The position numbers and the translations under genes are program-made. Positions 32,742 through 41,794 of a stretch of DNA of 44,740 nt are shown piece by piece. How positions within the stretch are numbered: position 1 is the stretch's first letter; the number at the start of each line of letters is the position of its first letter. This stretch comes from Oscillospiraceae bacterium (GTDB lineage Bacteria > Bacillota > Clostridia > Saccharofermentanales > Saccharofermentanaceae). A model generated the notes under the pieces. That model was not told the DNA's origin and made no database searches. It saw only the letters and a list, made by a program, of their open reading frames with translations. The stretch spans positions 1-44,740 of the forward strand of contig CADCLV010000012.1 in the NCBI GenBank assembly GCA_902802325.1. The letters are read 5' to 3'.

Positions 32742-35144
32742 TTAATCGCACTTTTTCAGGCCGGATTTATTGAGAAGCATGTTCTTCTTCATGCCGTCAA
32801 AATCCACGCAAACCAGCGCATCTCCGGCCACCTTCTCGCAGGATACCACGATTCCCTCGCCAAAGCGCGGATGATTCACGCGCATCCCTTTGCCGATGGT
32901 TTCCGGTGTAAAATCCGATGTGGAGGAAGCTTCTGAAGCCTTCTTCTGAAATACCGGAACATAGGGCTTGGAAGTATTGTTTCCGGCTCCTTCCGGCATC
33001 GCGCTGACACTGATCCGGCCGGCTCCATATCCGCCGAAATCTCTTCCTCCGGAGTTTCCGTATTCCCTGGCATACTTGGGATTTTGTGTTTCCTTCGGTA
33101 CTTCCTGCCGCTTGCTGGCAATGGGATTTAAGTATTCTCTCGGGATCTCTTTGAGAAATCTCGACGGCATCAGATTCGTTGTCTTTCCAAAAAGCATACG
33201 GCTTCTGGCAGACACGATCGTCAGTTTCTTCTTCGCACGGGTGATCGCCACATACATCAGACGGCGTTCTTCCTCAATGCCGCCTTCTTCATCCAGCGCA
33301 CGGGCGCTTGGGAAGATCGTCTCATCAGCACCGACCAGGTATACAGAAGTAAACTCCAGACCCTTCGCACTGTGAATGGTCATCAAGCGGACAAACTCTT
33401 CGGAATCATCCGCATTATCTCCTTCCGAATACAATGCCGCATTCTGCAGATACGCACCCAGAATACCGGTCAGGTCCGCGCCGAAACTAGGTTCATCTGC
33501 CAAAAGAGCTGCTTCCGCCGGATCACTTTCCGGCAGATTCATGGACTGCTCGATCTCAGCCTTTCTCCGGGTCTCAAATTCCACTGCTTCAGAAAGAAGT
33601 TCTTTCAGGTTCTCCACACGGTCGACCATTTCACCCTTCTTCTCTCTTTGCTCGATGATTTCTCCGACAATACCTGTCTTATCCTGCACATATTCGATAT
33701 ATTCCGAAAAAGATGCCTGATCTTCACTTAAGACTTTCCGAAGATCATCGATCAGCATGGAAAAATCATAAAGTTTTCCGGCCGCCCGGGAAAGCTCAGG
33801 ATACATTGCCGCTTTTCTGCACACTTCCAGAGCCGAGATCTGCTCGCTTTCCGCGATAGCCAGGATACGTTCCACACTGGCATCGCCGATACCACGCTTC
33901 GGCACATTAATGATTCTTTCAAATGCATAGTTATCCGCATCCGAGTAAATGAGACGAAGATAGGCAAGCACATCCTTGATCTCTTTTCGGTCATAGAACC
34001 GCATGCCGCCATAGACACGGTACGGGATCCCTTTTTCCCGAAGCGCCGACTCAATGGTACGGGATAAAGAGTTCATACGGTAAAGAATCGCCACTTCGTT
34101 ATAAGGTACTTCTCCGGATTCCGCTTCCCGTCTGATCCTTTCAGCGCAGTAATAGGACTCGACACCATGGTGGTCTGCCCAGAGGAACGTGATCTTTTCT
34201 CCGGTTTCCCCGTTGGTTCGAAGCTGCTTGTTCTTTCTTTTCTTGTTATTGGCGATGACGGCATTGGCCGCGTTCAGAATCGTCTCGGTGGAACGGTAAT
34301 TCTCCTCCAGCTTAATGACCTCGGCATCCTTGAAATCCTTTTCAAAATCAAGGATATTCCGAAGATCCGCGCCACGGAAAGAGTAGATGGACTGGTCATC
34401 GTCACCGACAACGCAGAGATTTCTATAGCGCTTTGCCAGAAGCTGGATCATCATGTACTGGCAGTGGTTCGTATCCTGATACTCGTCTACCAGGATATAG
34501 CGGAACTTATCCTGATACATGGTCAGGATATCGGGATTCTCCTGGAAAAGCTTGACCGAATAATAGAGGATATCGTCAAAGTCCATGGCATCATTGGCCT
34601 TGAGCTTATCGTTATAGCGGCGGAAGATCATGGCGATCTTCTGGCGGCGGAAATCCCCGCCGGCTTCCTTTTCAAAATCCTCCACCGACATCATGTCATT
34701 CTTGGCTTTGCTGATCACGCCCTGGATCATACGGGGTGCAAAGAGCTTGTCGTTCAGTTCCATCTCCTTGATACACTCCTTGACCACCTTCAGCTGATCA
34801 TCGGTATCCAGGATCGTGTAGGCCTGCGTATACCCCAGAACCTCTGCGTGTCTTCTTAAAATACGGGCAAACATGGAGTGGAAAGTTCCGACCCACATAT
34901 TCCGGCCCACATCACCGATCAGACCGGAAAGACGTTCACGCATCTCATTGGCAGCCTTGTTGGTAAAAGTAATCGCCAGAATATTTGACGGAAAGATCCC
35001 CCGCGCCTGGATCAGGTATGCGATACGATAGGTGATCACGCGGGTCTTGCCCGAACCTGCACCTGCCAGGATCAGAAGCGGCCCTTCATCATGCAGCACC
35101 GCCTTCTTCTGTTCTTCATTCAATTGTGCAAGCAGATCTTCCAT
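32742..35144 (-). CDS. pcrA: ATP-dependent DNA helicase PcrA (UvrD/Rep family)
   Basis: The 800-residue SF1A helicase has the Walker A GAGSGKTRV (K33), the Walker B LVDEYQDTN, GDDDQSIYSFRGAD (motif III), LEENYRSTETIL (motif IV), TIHSAKGLEF (motif V) and YVAITRAKKKLTI (motif VI). It unwinds DNA 3'-5' in repair and replication restart. A C-terminal Tudor-like module (GMRVNHPRFGEGIVVS), which in PcrA contacts RNA polymerase, is present. It is longer than the usual 720-750 residues, through the region between motif VI and the Tudor-like end and around residue 540. GGGAGGAACCA precedes the ATG. It is the first gene of the long minus-strand run. Confidence 0.96.
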   Translation of the reverse strand: MEDLLAQLNEEQKKAVLHDEGPLLILAGAGSGKTRVITYRIAYLIQARGIFPSNILAITFTNKAANEMRERLSGLIGDVGRNMWVGTFHSMFARILRRHAEVLGYTQAYTILDTDDQLKVVKECIKEMELNDKLFAPRMIQGVISKAKNDMMSVEDFEKEAGGDFRRQKIAMIFRRYNDKLKANDAMDFDDILYYSVKLFQENPDILTMYQDKFRYILVDEYQDTNHCQYMMIQLLAKRYRNLCVVGDDDQSIYSFRGADLRNILDFEKDFKDAEVIKLEENYRSTETILNAANAVIANNKKRKNKQLRTNGETGEKITFLWADHHGVESYYCAERIRREAESGEVPYNEVAILYRMNSLSRTIESALREKGIPYRVYGGMRFYDRKEIKDVLAYLRLIYSDADNYAFERIINVPKRGIGDASVERILAIAESEQISALEVCRKAAMYPELSRAAGKLYDFSMLIDDLRKVLSEDQASFSEYIEYVQDKTGIVGEIIEQREKKGEMVDRVENLKELLSEAVEFETRRKAEIEQSMNLPESDPAEAALLADEPSFGADLTGILGAYLQNAALYSEGDNADDSEEFVRLMTIHSAKGLEFTSVYLVGADETIFPSARALDEEGGIEEERRLMYVAITRAKKKLTIVSARSRMLFGKTTNLMPSRFLKEIPREYLNPIASKRQEVPKETQNPKYAREYGNSGGRDFGGYGAGRISVSAMPEGAGNNTSKPYVPVFQKKASEASSTSDFTPETIGKGMRVNHPRFGEGIVVSCEKVAGDALVCVDFDGMKKNMLLNKSGLKKCD

Positions 35145-35185
35145 TGGTTCCTCCCGCGCGGATATATGTTTCAGTGTAGGTCTGC

Positions 35186-35191
35186 ATTATA
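35186..35191 (-). promoter_or_regulatory. -10 box of a probable pcrA promoter
   Basis: A perfect TATAAT is read on the minus strand 42 bases before the pcrA ATG. The matching -35 position holds TAGAAA, which is weak. Confidence 0.4.
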
Positions 35192-35297
35192 CTCCAACTG
35201 AAGTCCCATTTCTAGGACAGCATAAAGCCCCGGCATCCCAGAAATCCGATATTTTTTCTGATATTTTATTCAAATATTTAAATATTTTATCATTCGG

Positions 35298-35326
35298 TTT
35301 ACATTATTCGGGATTTCTGCTATTGT
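35298..35326 (+). promoter_or_regulatory. Probable promoter of the Cna-like adhesin gene
   Basis: TTTACA (35298-35303) and TATTGT (35321-35326) are 17 bases apart in a very AT-rich stretch. The leader would be about 70 bases long. I looked for a c-di-GMP riboswitch in the gap and saw none. Confidence 0.5.
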
Positions 35327-35403
35327 GTTGCAGTAATAATATATATTTATATGCAGACAAAAATTTTTTGGACAACTTTGAATGCAACGGAGGAACTGAC
35401 TTT

Positions 35404-38091
35404 ATGTATCGTAAATTGCTTTCCCTTTTTACGTCGCTTATCCTTGTCGCTTCTGCCATCCCGCTTTTCGGAAGCATGGTACGGGGTGCCACAGCATCAG
35501 ATCTGTATGAGACTGCGATAAAGAATGGCCAAGACAGCTTCAGTGTGACACTGGAGTGCAACGGAAGAGCATTGACCGACGGCTCGGATATCCAATACGG
35601 AGATACGATCGTCTGCTCGCTTTCCTGGAAATTCCCGGACAAACCTATCCTCGAGCTGACTCCTGGCGATTCTCTCACCTACGATCTTCCGTCCAATATG
35701 AATTTCGAAACCAAATCGGATACCATTTACGATAAAACAAAACCGGTCGGTACATTCACCATCAGCGGTCATACGATCACGATCACATATACAGATCCGG
35801 ACTTCTGTGCACAGAATGACCGTGTCGGTAACCTGTCCTTTTACGGTTCCATCGAAGCCGATCCGAATCCGAATCAGGATCCGGACCCGATCGTGATCTC
35901 TTTTAAAGGGAAAGCAGATCTGACACTGAATGTGTCCCATGCCCCGGTTACTGCCAAGCTTGAGGTGGATAAGATCTTCCATCCGCTCGATCCCGTAAAT
36001 CATATTTATTCCTGCCTGATTCCGATTACCGCCACCGGAAATCAGAACAATCTCGTGGTAACTGACACTATGTGGCCGGGTATGGAAATCTACGGCGATG
36101 CGCCGAAGGTGTATGCCGATTCCACCCTCAGGACACCCTACACCAACTGCACGGAGTTTAAAGATGACGGCGGAAGTGACCACCGCACATTCACCGGAAA
36201 GATCAATTCCCTCCGTGACGGTCAGACTGTATATCTCTACTATGAAGTCAAAGTCAGAGATGAAATGTACGATAATCAGCAGGCGCAGGCATGGATCGAT
36301 TCCCAGAGTGCAGAGTGGCAGTCCTATTATCCGAATGGCTACGAAGGAACGATTTCCAACCGTGTTTCCGTAAAAAGTGACCAGTACCCGAATGGCGCTA
36401 CCAAGCTTTCAGAGATCTACGGGGCCGGTTATCAACTGAAAAAGTGGCGTGCCGCTCCTCTCGTTGACCAGGCAACCGGTGTCGATGAGCTGGAACTGGG
36501 CTATATCCGCTGGCAGCTCTTTATTAATCCGATCTTTAAGAGCACGATCACACAAGGATATATCATGGATACGCTTCCGGCAAATTCGTCTTTCGATGAG
36601 CCCAGCATTTCTTTCCATGATCCCTACTGGAACGAGCTGAATTTTTCCGATTACGTAACCTACACGGTGGATAAGACAGCAGGCACCGTCCGCTTTGATT
36701 TCAAACCGGAACTGATCGCGGAATTAAAGACCCGCACAGAAGGTCTTTATATCGAATACCGCACCCATGTAGATAAGCAGACGGCCCAGCAATTCGAATA
36801 TAAGAACACGGCTACCCTTTATTATAACGGTGAAGCGCCGGAAAAGCGCGAGGATGCCCTGACTCTGGACAGGCCGTCCGAGCTGCAAAAGTATGTTCTT
36901 TACGATGCCGGCCGTGCGCCTTATGCCCAGTACACCATTGTCGTCAATCCGATGGCCATGGATCTGGATCCGAACAGCGACGACCTGATTCTTTCAGATA
37001 CCATGGGCGAAGCTCTGGATCTGGTAGTAGATTCCATCACCATTGACGGTCAGGCTGCATCATCCGGCGATGTTTCCTTCGACCCTGCATCCCGTACCTT
37101 CACTTTGAAGCTTAAAGATGCGACCCGCTACATTATCAAGTACAATGCCCGCGTCAATCTGGCGCCGAACGAGGATCCGAATACGCTGAATGCTGCGAAC
37201 TCCACCAACACCTGCGAACTGGTAGGCGTCATCACGAACGGCACCGACAATTCTGCGGAACTCCATTCGAAGGTATATAACATGGCGGCAAGTTCGTCTT
37301 CGCAAGTCGGATATGCTTCTTTCAGCGTGATTAAACATGATGAAGCTTCGACAACGAAGTTCCTCTCCGGTGCCACATTTGAGGTCTCCTCCGCAACCGT
37401 CAAAGACGGCAAGGTCACCGGTACCACTTCGATCGACAGTCAGACCACCGGTACCAACGGCAAAGTCACTTTCGAATCTTTGACCCGCGGTACGTTCTAC
37501 CGTTTCACCGAGACCTCCGCCCCGGACGGCTACGAACTGGACGATACACCTTTCTTCGTTGTATTTGCCGAGACATCTACTTCGACCTATCCGTCCACAG
37601 TCACATATGGAGAAAAAGATTATCCGGTCATGGTGATCGACTTTAACCGTTCTTCTTATGACCAGTACGTTTCCAATGCACCGGAAAATACAACTCCCAC
37701 TCCGCCGGCAAGCGGAAATGTGACGACTCCGTCAAGCAGCACCTCTGAGACGACCGTCGGAACAAGCGCGACCACACCTTCTTCGAGTGAGACCGTACCC
37801 ACTTCTACAGAAAGCAACGGAACCACCGCCACTCCTTCCGAAACCACGATGGCGCCCTCCGAAAGTACACAGGCTCCTTCCGAGACTACATCGGATGTGC
37901 AGGGTGATGAAAGAGACAAGCTGAAAGAAGATGGCACTTCCGAAACCACCTCCGCTGTAAAAGCTTCCGGAAGAATCATCAAGACCGGTGAGGCAATCAG
38001 TATTCTGGCCATTATCGGCGCCGGCATGACGGTCCTTTCCTTCGCTGTCATTCTGTACCTGCAGAAGAAAGACCATGCAGAAGAAAAGTAA
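35404..38091 (+). CDS. Cna-like surface adhesin with SpaA/CnaB domain and KTGE wall-anchor-like tail
   Basis: The 895-residue protein has a signal peptide (1-31), several tandem adhesin-type beta domains resembling the ligand-binding domains of Cna/SdrG proteins (about 35-630), and one SpaA/CnaB domain (about 635-735). The CnaB domain has lysine K644 and glutamate E703 in the E-box TETSAPDGYE, which normally form an isopeptide bond. A Ser/Thr/Pro stalk (about 745-850) and a tail of IIKTGE (858-863), a membrane helix and a basic end follow. The tail matches a sortase signal except that Leu-Pro is missing. The start ATG at 35404 follows GGAGG; the open frame extends upstream into pcrA but has no ribosome site. 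The ligand is unknown. No sortase gene is in the window. Confidence 0.88.
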   Translation: MYRKLLSLFTSLILVASAIPLFGSMVRGATASDLYETAIKNGQDSFSVTLECNGRALTDGSDIQYGDTIVCSLSWKFPDKPILELTPGDSLTYDLPSNMNFETKSDTIYDKTKPVGTFTISGHTITITYTDPDFCAQNDRVGNLSFYGSIEADPNPNQDPDPIVISFKGKADLTLNVSHAPVTAKLEVDKIFHPLDPVNHIYSCLIPITATGNQNNLVVTDTMWPGMEIYGDAPKVYADSTLRTPYTNCTEFKDDGGSDHRTFTGKINSLRDGQTVYLYYEVKVRDEMYDNQQAQAWIDSQSAEWQSYYPNGYEGTISNRVSVKSDQYPNGATKLSEIYGAGYQLKKWRAAPLVDQATGVDELELGYIRWQLFINPIFKSTITQGYIMDTLPANSSFDEPSISFHDPYWNELNFSDYVTYTVDKTAGTVRFDFKPELIAELKTRTEGLYIEYRTHVDKQTAQQFEYKNTATLYYNGEAPEKREDALTLDRPSELQKYVLYDAGRAPYAQYTIVVNPMAMDLDPNSDDLILSDTMGEALDLVVDSITIDGQAASSGDVSFDPASRTFTLKLKDATRYIIKYNARVNLAPNEDPNTLNAANSTNTCELVGVITNGTDNSAELHSKVYNMAASSSSQVGYASFSVIKHDEASTTKFLSGATFEVSSATVKDGKVTGTTSIDSQTTGTNGKVTFESLTRGTFYRFTETSAPDGYELDDTPFFVVFAETSTSTYPSTVTYGEKDYPVMVIDFNRSSYDQYVSNAPENTTPTPPASGNVTTPSSSTSETTVGTSATTPSSSETVPTSTESNGTTATPSETTMAPSESTQAPSETTSDVQGDERDKLKEDGTSETTSAVKASGRIIKTGEAISILAIIGAGMTVLSFAVILYLQKKDHAEEK

Positions 38092-38114
38092 GATCCCACA
38101 GTGCATTTTCAAAG

Positions 38115-38146
38115 AAAAAGACCGTCCTGTCTGAGGCGGTCTTTTT
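38115..38146. terminator. Bidirectional terminator between the adhesin and the CmpB gene
   Basis: AAAAAGACCG (38115-38124) pairs perfectly with CGGTCTTTTT (38137-38146). The arms supply a T-run on each strand, so both convergent transcripts end here. Confidence 0.9.
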
Positions 38147-38174
38147 GTATGCTTTCTTTTCGAAAAACGAAATC

Positions 38175-38915
38175 TTATTTCTTGATTTCCTCTGCCAGAT
38201 CACTGATCTTATCCATGGTCGTTTCATAGGTCTCTTTCAGGAAGCGGAGTACCGGTTTATCCATCCACATACGGAAAATGAACCCGGCCCGGATCAGCTG
38301 GCTTTCCTTATACTGACCAATACGCTCCTTGATCTCTTCATAGTGCATAACAAGCTGCTTTTGCTTTGCAAACTTCTTCACTGCCAGCGCAAACTTGGTG
38401 GTGTGGGCCAGATCCAGCACAAAGACGCCATAGAAGAATCCGATAAAGAAGGAGAAAGCCAGATTGTTGGACAGCCATTCCAGTGCCGCCAGGATGTGCG
38501 GATGGATCAGGAAATAATAGATCGCGCCAAGTACGGACCACATGAAGGAATATAAAGGACAGATCAGCCCCTGGATATTTCCCCACTGGTCGGTATAGTC
38601 CCAAAGCCGTAAGCGGAAATACTTAAGAAGGAACCAGCCGCCGATATATTCCACTACGGTCATTACAACCATCATAAGAAGAAAAAGCATCAGTTTTTCC
38701 AGTACCGGGTTTCCGAAATCGAACCTTTTTTCCTGGGAGGCGATAAGATACAGGCACACAAGTCCGAAACCGTATACCGGTAAATAAGGTCCGGAAAGAA
38801 AGCCCGGGTTGACCCATTTATGCTGGGACACAAAACGCCGGTAGAAAAGCTCGATCACCCATCCGGTCAGGCTTCCCATAAAAAACAAAAATGCCAGAAG
38901 AAGAATAAAAGACAT
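38175..38915 (-). CDS. CmpB-type putative ABC-transporter membrane protein
   Basis: The 246-residue protein has five or six membrane segments in its first 170 residues and a charged helical C-terminus (about 175-246). The motifs GSLTGWVIELFYRRFV, NPGFLSGPYLPVYGFG and LWDYTDQWGNIQGLICPLYS match the family annotated as putative ABC-transporter type IV (CmpB). Its function is not established in general. No ATPase partner is nearby. It stands 11 bases after the six-hairpin-type gene, with AAGGAGGAGG before its ATG, so the two form an operon. Confidence 0.85.
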   Translation of the reverse strand: MSFILLLAFLFFMGSLTGWVIELFYRRFVSQHKWVNPGFLSGPYLPVYGFGLVCLYLIASQEKRFDFGNPVLEKLMLFLLMMVVMTVVEYIGGWFLLKYFRLRLWDYTDQWGNIQGLICPLYSFMWSVLGAIYYFLIHPHILAALEWLSNNLAFSFFIGFFYGVFVLDLAHTTKFALAVKKFAKQKQLVMHYEEIKERIGQYKESQLIRAGFIFRMWMDKPVLRFLKETYETTMDKISDLAEEIKK

Positions 38916-38926
38916 ATGCCTCCTCC

Positions 38927-40291
38927 TTACCGTAAGATAAGTTTCATCAGAAGATTATCCCGGGCAAAGACCGCCACACGGGAATTCTCCACATCCCGGA
39001 AAAACGTGTAGAGCGCCTGGCTGCTGTCGAGGGTGGCGTAATGGCGCATCATGGCCGAATAGGTCGCTTCAAAAAGCGCATCGTCTTCTTTTATGATCGA
39101 AAGATACAGCACCAGCGGATACGCCTCCGAGGCTTCCTCTTCCGAAGAAGCTTCCCCGGACATAATGTTGTAGGACGTATTGAGGAAACCGTCATTATAG
39201 ATCTTCTCTGCGACCCAGGCGTATCCGGAAGAATCCAGTTCTCCGATCTCCGCCAGATACACCATCACATAAAGTGACGGCACCAGCTCCACATTCATTT
39301 CACTGCCGGTGTAGTAAGCATACTCGCCATTTTGCATATACATCCACGCATAAAGCGGAAGCGTGTCGGAGATCTTCCCGCCTTTTACGATCTTCACCAG
39401 CTCGTCGAATTTATCCTTTTGCTCCGGGAAAAGCACTGTGGCGCGGCGGAGTGCTTCCAGGTCCAAAGACGAAAGCTCGATCCCCTCCAGCGACACCACG
39501 CCTGTAGGTTCGGTCTCTTCTTCAGGTATCGGCGTCACCATGGACTTTTCCGTCACCGGAACCGGAGTGGGTCGGGCCATCTGATCCGCTGCCTTATAAG
39601 CAGTCTGAAACTCAGATGCATAAAGCTTCGATGTCAGAGCTTCGATCCTGTCCAGAAGAGCTGAATCTCCCCATTTATCGTAGTAATTCATCAGTGCCCG
39701 GAGATAACGGTATGAAGAAGTCATGGAAACCGGCGCCTCCTCCTGCAATAGCTTGACCGGATCTTCGTAGGATTCGCGTTCCGCCTTCACCTCTTCACTT
39801 TCATTTGGATCCTCCTTCACTATATACGAGCGGAGAAGTCCGTTATCCATCACAAGATCCTGCTCGATGGCTTTCATCAGGGTCTCCGCCTGACTTCTCT
39901 TTCCGTCCACAACATAAGATTCCAGAAGAAGGACCTGATCCATTGAATCCACATACCGGGACTGCATCTGCGGAACGCTTCTCGTAGTGCCCGGAATAAT
40001 GTACCAGGACAGCACCCACGGATCTGTGCCACGGTCTTCCATCAGAACTTTCGCTGTTCTCGAAAACATATAACCGGTGTGGATATCACTATCCAGAGTC
40101 ACCTGTGACATTTCCGATGTCATCTTAAAATCTTTCCGGTCTGTATCTTTTTTCTTTCCAAGTATCCCGCTTCTTTGAACCAGGATGACACCTGTGACGA
40201 TCACGGCCACCGCTCCCGCCGCGATCCCGCTGATGGTCAGTATCTTCTTGAGTTTGTTATTACTGTACTTTACCGAGGTCAACGCCGGCAT
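38927..40291 (-). CDS. Membrane-anchored protein with six-hairpin (GH8-like) fold
   Basis: The 454-residue protein has an N-terminal membrane helix (about 17-38) and a helical extracellular part. The segments RYVDSMDQVLLLESYVVDG, SSYRYLRALMNYYDKWG, LPLYAWMYMQNGEY and VELVPSLYVMVYLAEIG look like the repeated hairpins of GH8-type and related (alpha/alpha)6 glycosidases. No clear catalytic glutamate/aspartate pair could be assigned, so enzyme activity is uncertain. The ATG at 40291 follows AAAAGGAG; an upstream extension of the frame through the divergent promoter region was rejected. It is coupled to the CmpB gene 11 bases downstream. Confidence 0.7.
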   Translation of the reverse strand: MPALTSVKYSNNKLKKILTISGIAAGAVAVIVTGVILVQRSGILGKKKDTDRKDFKMTSEMSQVTLDSDIHTGYMFSRTAKVLMEDRGTDPWVLSWYIIPGTTRSVPQMQSRYVDSMDQVLLLESYVVDGKRSQAETLMKAIEQDLVMDNGLLRSYIVKEDPNESEEVKAERESYEDPVKLLQEEAPVSMTSSYRYLRALMNYYDKWGDSALLDRIEALTSKLYASEFQTAYKAADQMARPTPVPVTEKSMVTPIPEEETEPTGVVSLEGIELSSLDLEALRRATVLFPEQKDKFDELVKIVKGGKISDTLPLYAWMYMQNGEYAYYTGSEMNVELVPSLYVMVYLAEIGELDSSGYAWVAEKIYNDGFLNTSYNIMSGEASSEEEASEAYPLVLYLSIIKEDDALFEATYSAMMRHYATLDSSQALYTFFRDVENSRVAVFARDNLLMKLILR

Positions 40292-40304
40292 AAGACTTTT
40301 CTCC

Positions 40305-40333
40305 TTTTCGAAAAACGCGAAATACGCTATAGT
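40305..40333 (+). promoter_or_regulatory. Possible promoter of tmcAL
   Basis: TATAGT (40328-40333) is a good -10 box; TTTTCG 17 bases upstream is a weak -35. The leader of about 22 bases contains GGAGG. Confidence 0.4.
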
Positions 40334-40361
40334 TATTGTATCACTTATCGGGAGGAACAAG

Positions 40362-41672
40362 ATGCACGTAGCCGGAATCGTCGCTGAATACAATCCTTTT
40401 CACGAAGGTCATCTCCATCTGATCCGGAAGATCCGGGAAGAACTGGGAGATAAGACACCGGTCGTCATCATCATGAGCGGCGAGTTCGTCCAGCGTGGGG
40501 AACCTTCTTTGATCGACCGCACCTCCCGCACCTGTGCCGTCCTTTCCTGCGGCGCGGACCTGGTATTTGAACTTCCTTTCACCTTTTCATGTGGATCCGC
40601 CGACCGTTTCGCACACGGCGCCATCCGTTCACTTATTGAAAGCAACGGCATCACGGATCTGTACTTCGGTGCCGAACACGATTCTCTTTCTGATCTTTCA
40701 GAGATTGCACGGATCGACTTTGAAAAAGAAGAATCTTTCCAGTTAAAGCGCGATGAACTCTTAAAAGAAGGTCTTCCTTATGCGGCCGCCTGGGAAGGCG
40801 CGGCCCTTTCTGTACTTTCTTCTTCGGAAAATGCACTGTCGCCGGGATTGTTTTCTTCTATTGTCGGGAAACCGAATAATCTTCTGGCCATCGCTTATCT
40901 TAGAGAACTTTTTTCATCGGAAAGCAGCATCACTCCCCACCTGATCGTGCGGGAAGGATCGTATTCCGACCCGAATCTCCAAGAAGGTGCTTTTCCCAGT
41001 GCTACCGCCATCCGTGAACGCATCCGCTTGCATCTGATTTCAGGCGGAAAATCGAAGCTTCTGTCTCACCTGGATGAGCTTCGTCCGTACCTTCCGGATG
41101 AAATGCTTTCCGAGATGCTCCATCTCTGGCACGGTTCCACCCGTCCTATGGGGGAAGACGCTCTTCTTTCCTCTGCGCTTCCGATCCTTCGAAGCATGTC
41201 TTCAGATGATCTTTGCGGATATGCCTATATGGGAAATGGTCTGGCCGGCTATTTAAAAAATGCGGTCAGCCGACTCCACTTTGATCCGAATACGGATCTG
41301 CCCTCTCTTTTCCGAAAAAAGATCGCGACAAAGTGCTTTTCCTATACAAGGATCATGCGTGCTATCTCCTCCCTGGTCATCGGCCAGAAAGAAGAAGATC
41401 TCCTAAAGCTTTCTAATCCCTGCTATCTTCGTCTTCTGGGTTTTTCCGAAAGGGGCCGTGGCGTATTAAAAGAAATGCGTTCCGCCTCCACCCTTCCGAT
41501 CCTGTCCCGTGCTTCAGACGCATTTCACCACGGAAAAGATCCGGTCTTTTCCCGTATGGATGAACTGGACCGCGTAAGTCATGACTGGTGGACGCAAATT
41601 GCCCGCGGCACATGGGAAGAGGATTTTCATCAGGAAGTGATCCAGTTTAAGAGAAATAAGCTTTACCGCTGA
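40362..41672 (+). CDS. tmcAL: tRNA(Met) cytidine acetate ligase (TmcAL, formerly YlbM)
   Basis: The 436-residue nucleotidyltransferase-fold enzyme has the opening VAGIVAEYNPFHEGHLHLI with the HxGH motif, MSGEFVQRGEPSLIDR, and GADLVFELPFTFSCGSADRFA. These are the signatures of TmcAL, which forms N4-acetylcytidine in the elongator tRNA(Met) anticodon using acetate and ATP. The length is slightly over the usual 390-420. The ATG at 40362 follows GGAGGAACAAG; 59 extra codons upstream overlap the divergent gene's start and were rejected. It is a single gene ended by a strong hairpin. Confidence 0.93.
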   Translation: MHVAGIVAEYNPFHEGHLHLIRKIREELGDKTPVVIIMSGEFVQRGEPSLIDRTSRTCAVLSCGADLVFELPFTFSCGSADRFAHGAIRSLIESNGITDLYFGAEHDSLSDLSEIARIDFEKEESFQLKRDELLKEGLPYAAAWEGAALSVLSSSENALSPGLFSSIVGKPNNLLAIAYLRELFSSESSITPHLIVREGSYSDPNLQEGAFPSATAIRERIRLHLISGGKSKLLSHLDELRPYLPDEMLSEMLHLWHGSTRPMGEDALLSSALPILRSMSSDDLCGYAYMGNGLAGYLKNAVSRLHFDPNTDLPSLFRKKIATKCFSYTRIMRAISSLVIGQKEEDLLKLSNPCYLRLLGFSERGRGVLKEMRSASTLPILSRASDAFHHGKDPVFSRMDELDRVSHDWWTQIARGTWEEDFHQEVIQFKRNKLYR

Positions 41673-41721
41673 TCTTTAATGCACACTATACACAACACAA
41701 TTTACGGGTAAATCGCAGATA

Positions 41722-41760
41722 GAAAAAAGAGGGGAAGCAACTTGCTTCCCCTCTTCTTGT
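41722..41760. terminator. Bidirectional terminator between tmcAL and the pilin-like gene
   Basis: GAGGGGAAGC (41729-41738) and GCTTCCCCTC (41744-41753) form a perfect 10-bp stem with a five-base loop. TTCTTGTTT follows on the plus strand and TTTTTTCT on the minus strand. Confidence 0.92.
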
Positions 41761-41794
41761 TTGACTTCTAAATTGACCTTTCAGTCAGCGCCGT

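Noticed and set aside
35032..35403. N-terminal extension of the adhesin into pcrA
   Set aside because: It would read through the adhesin's promoter and lacks a ribosome site; the signal peptide begins at 35404.
35145..35403. Possible cyclic di-GMP riboswitch before the adhesin
   Set aside because: None of the conserved core of the known classes is visible; the region is simply AT-rich.
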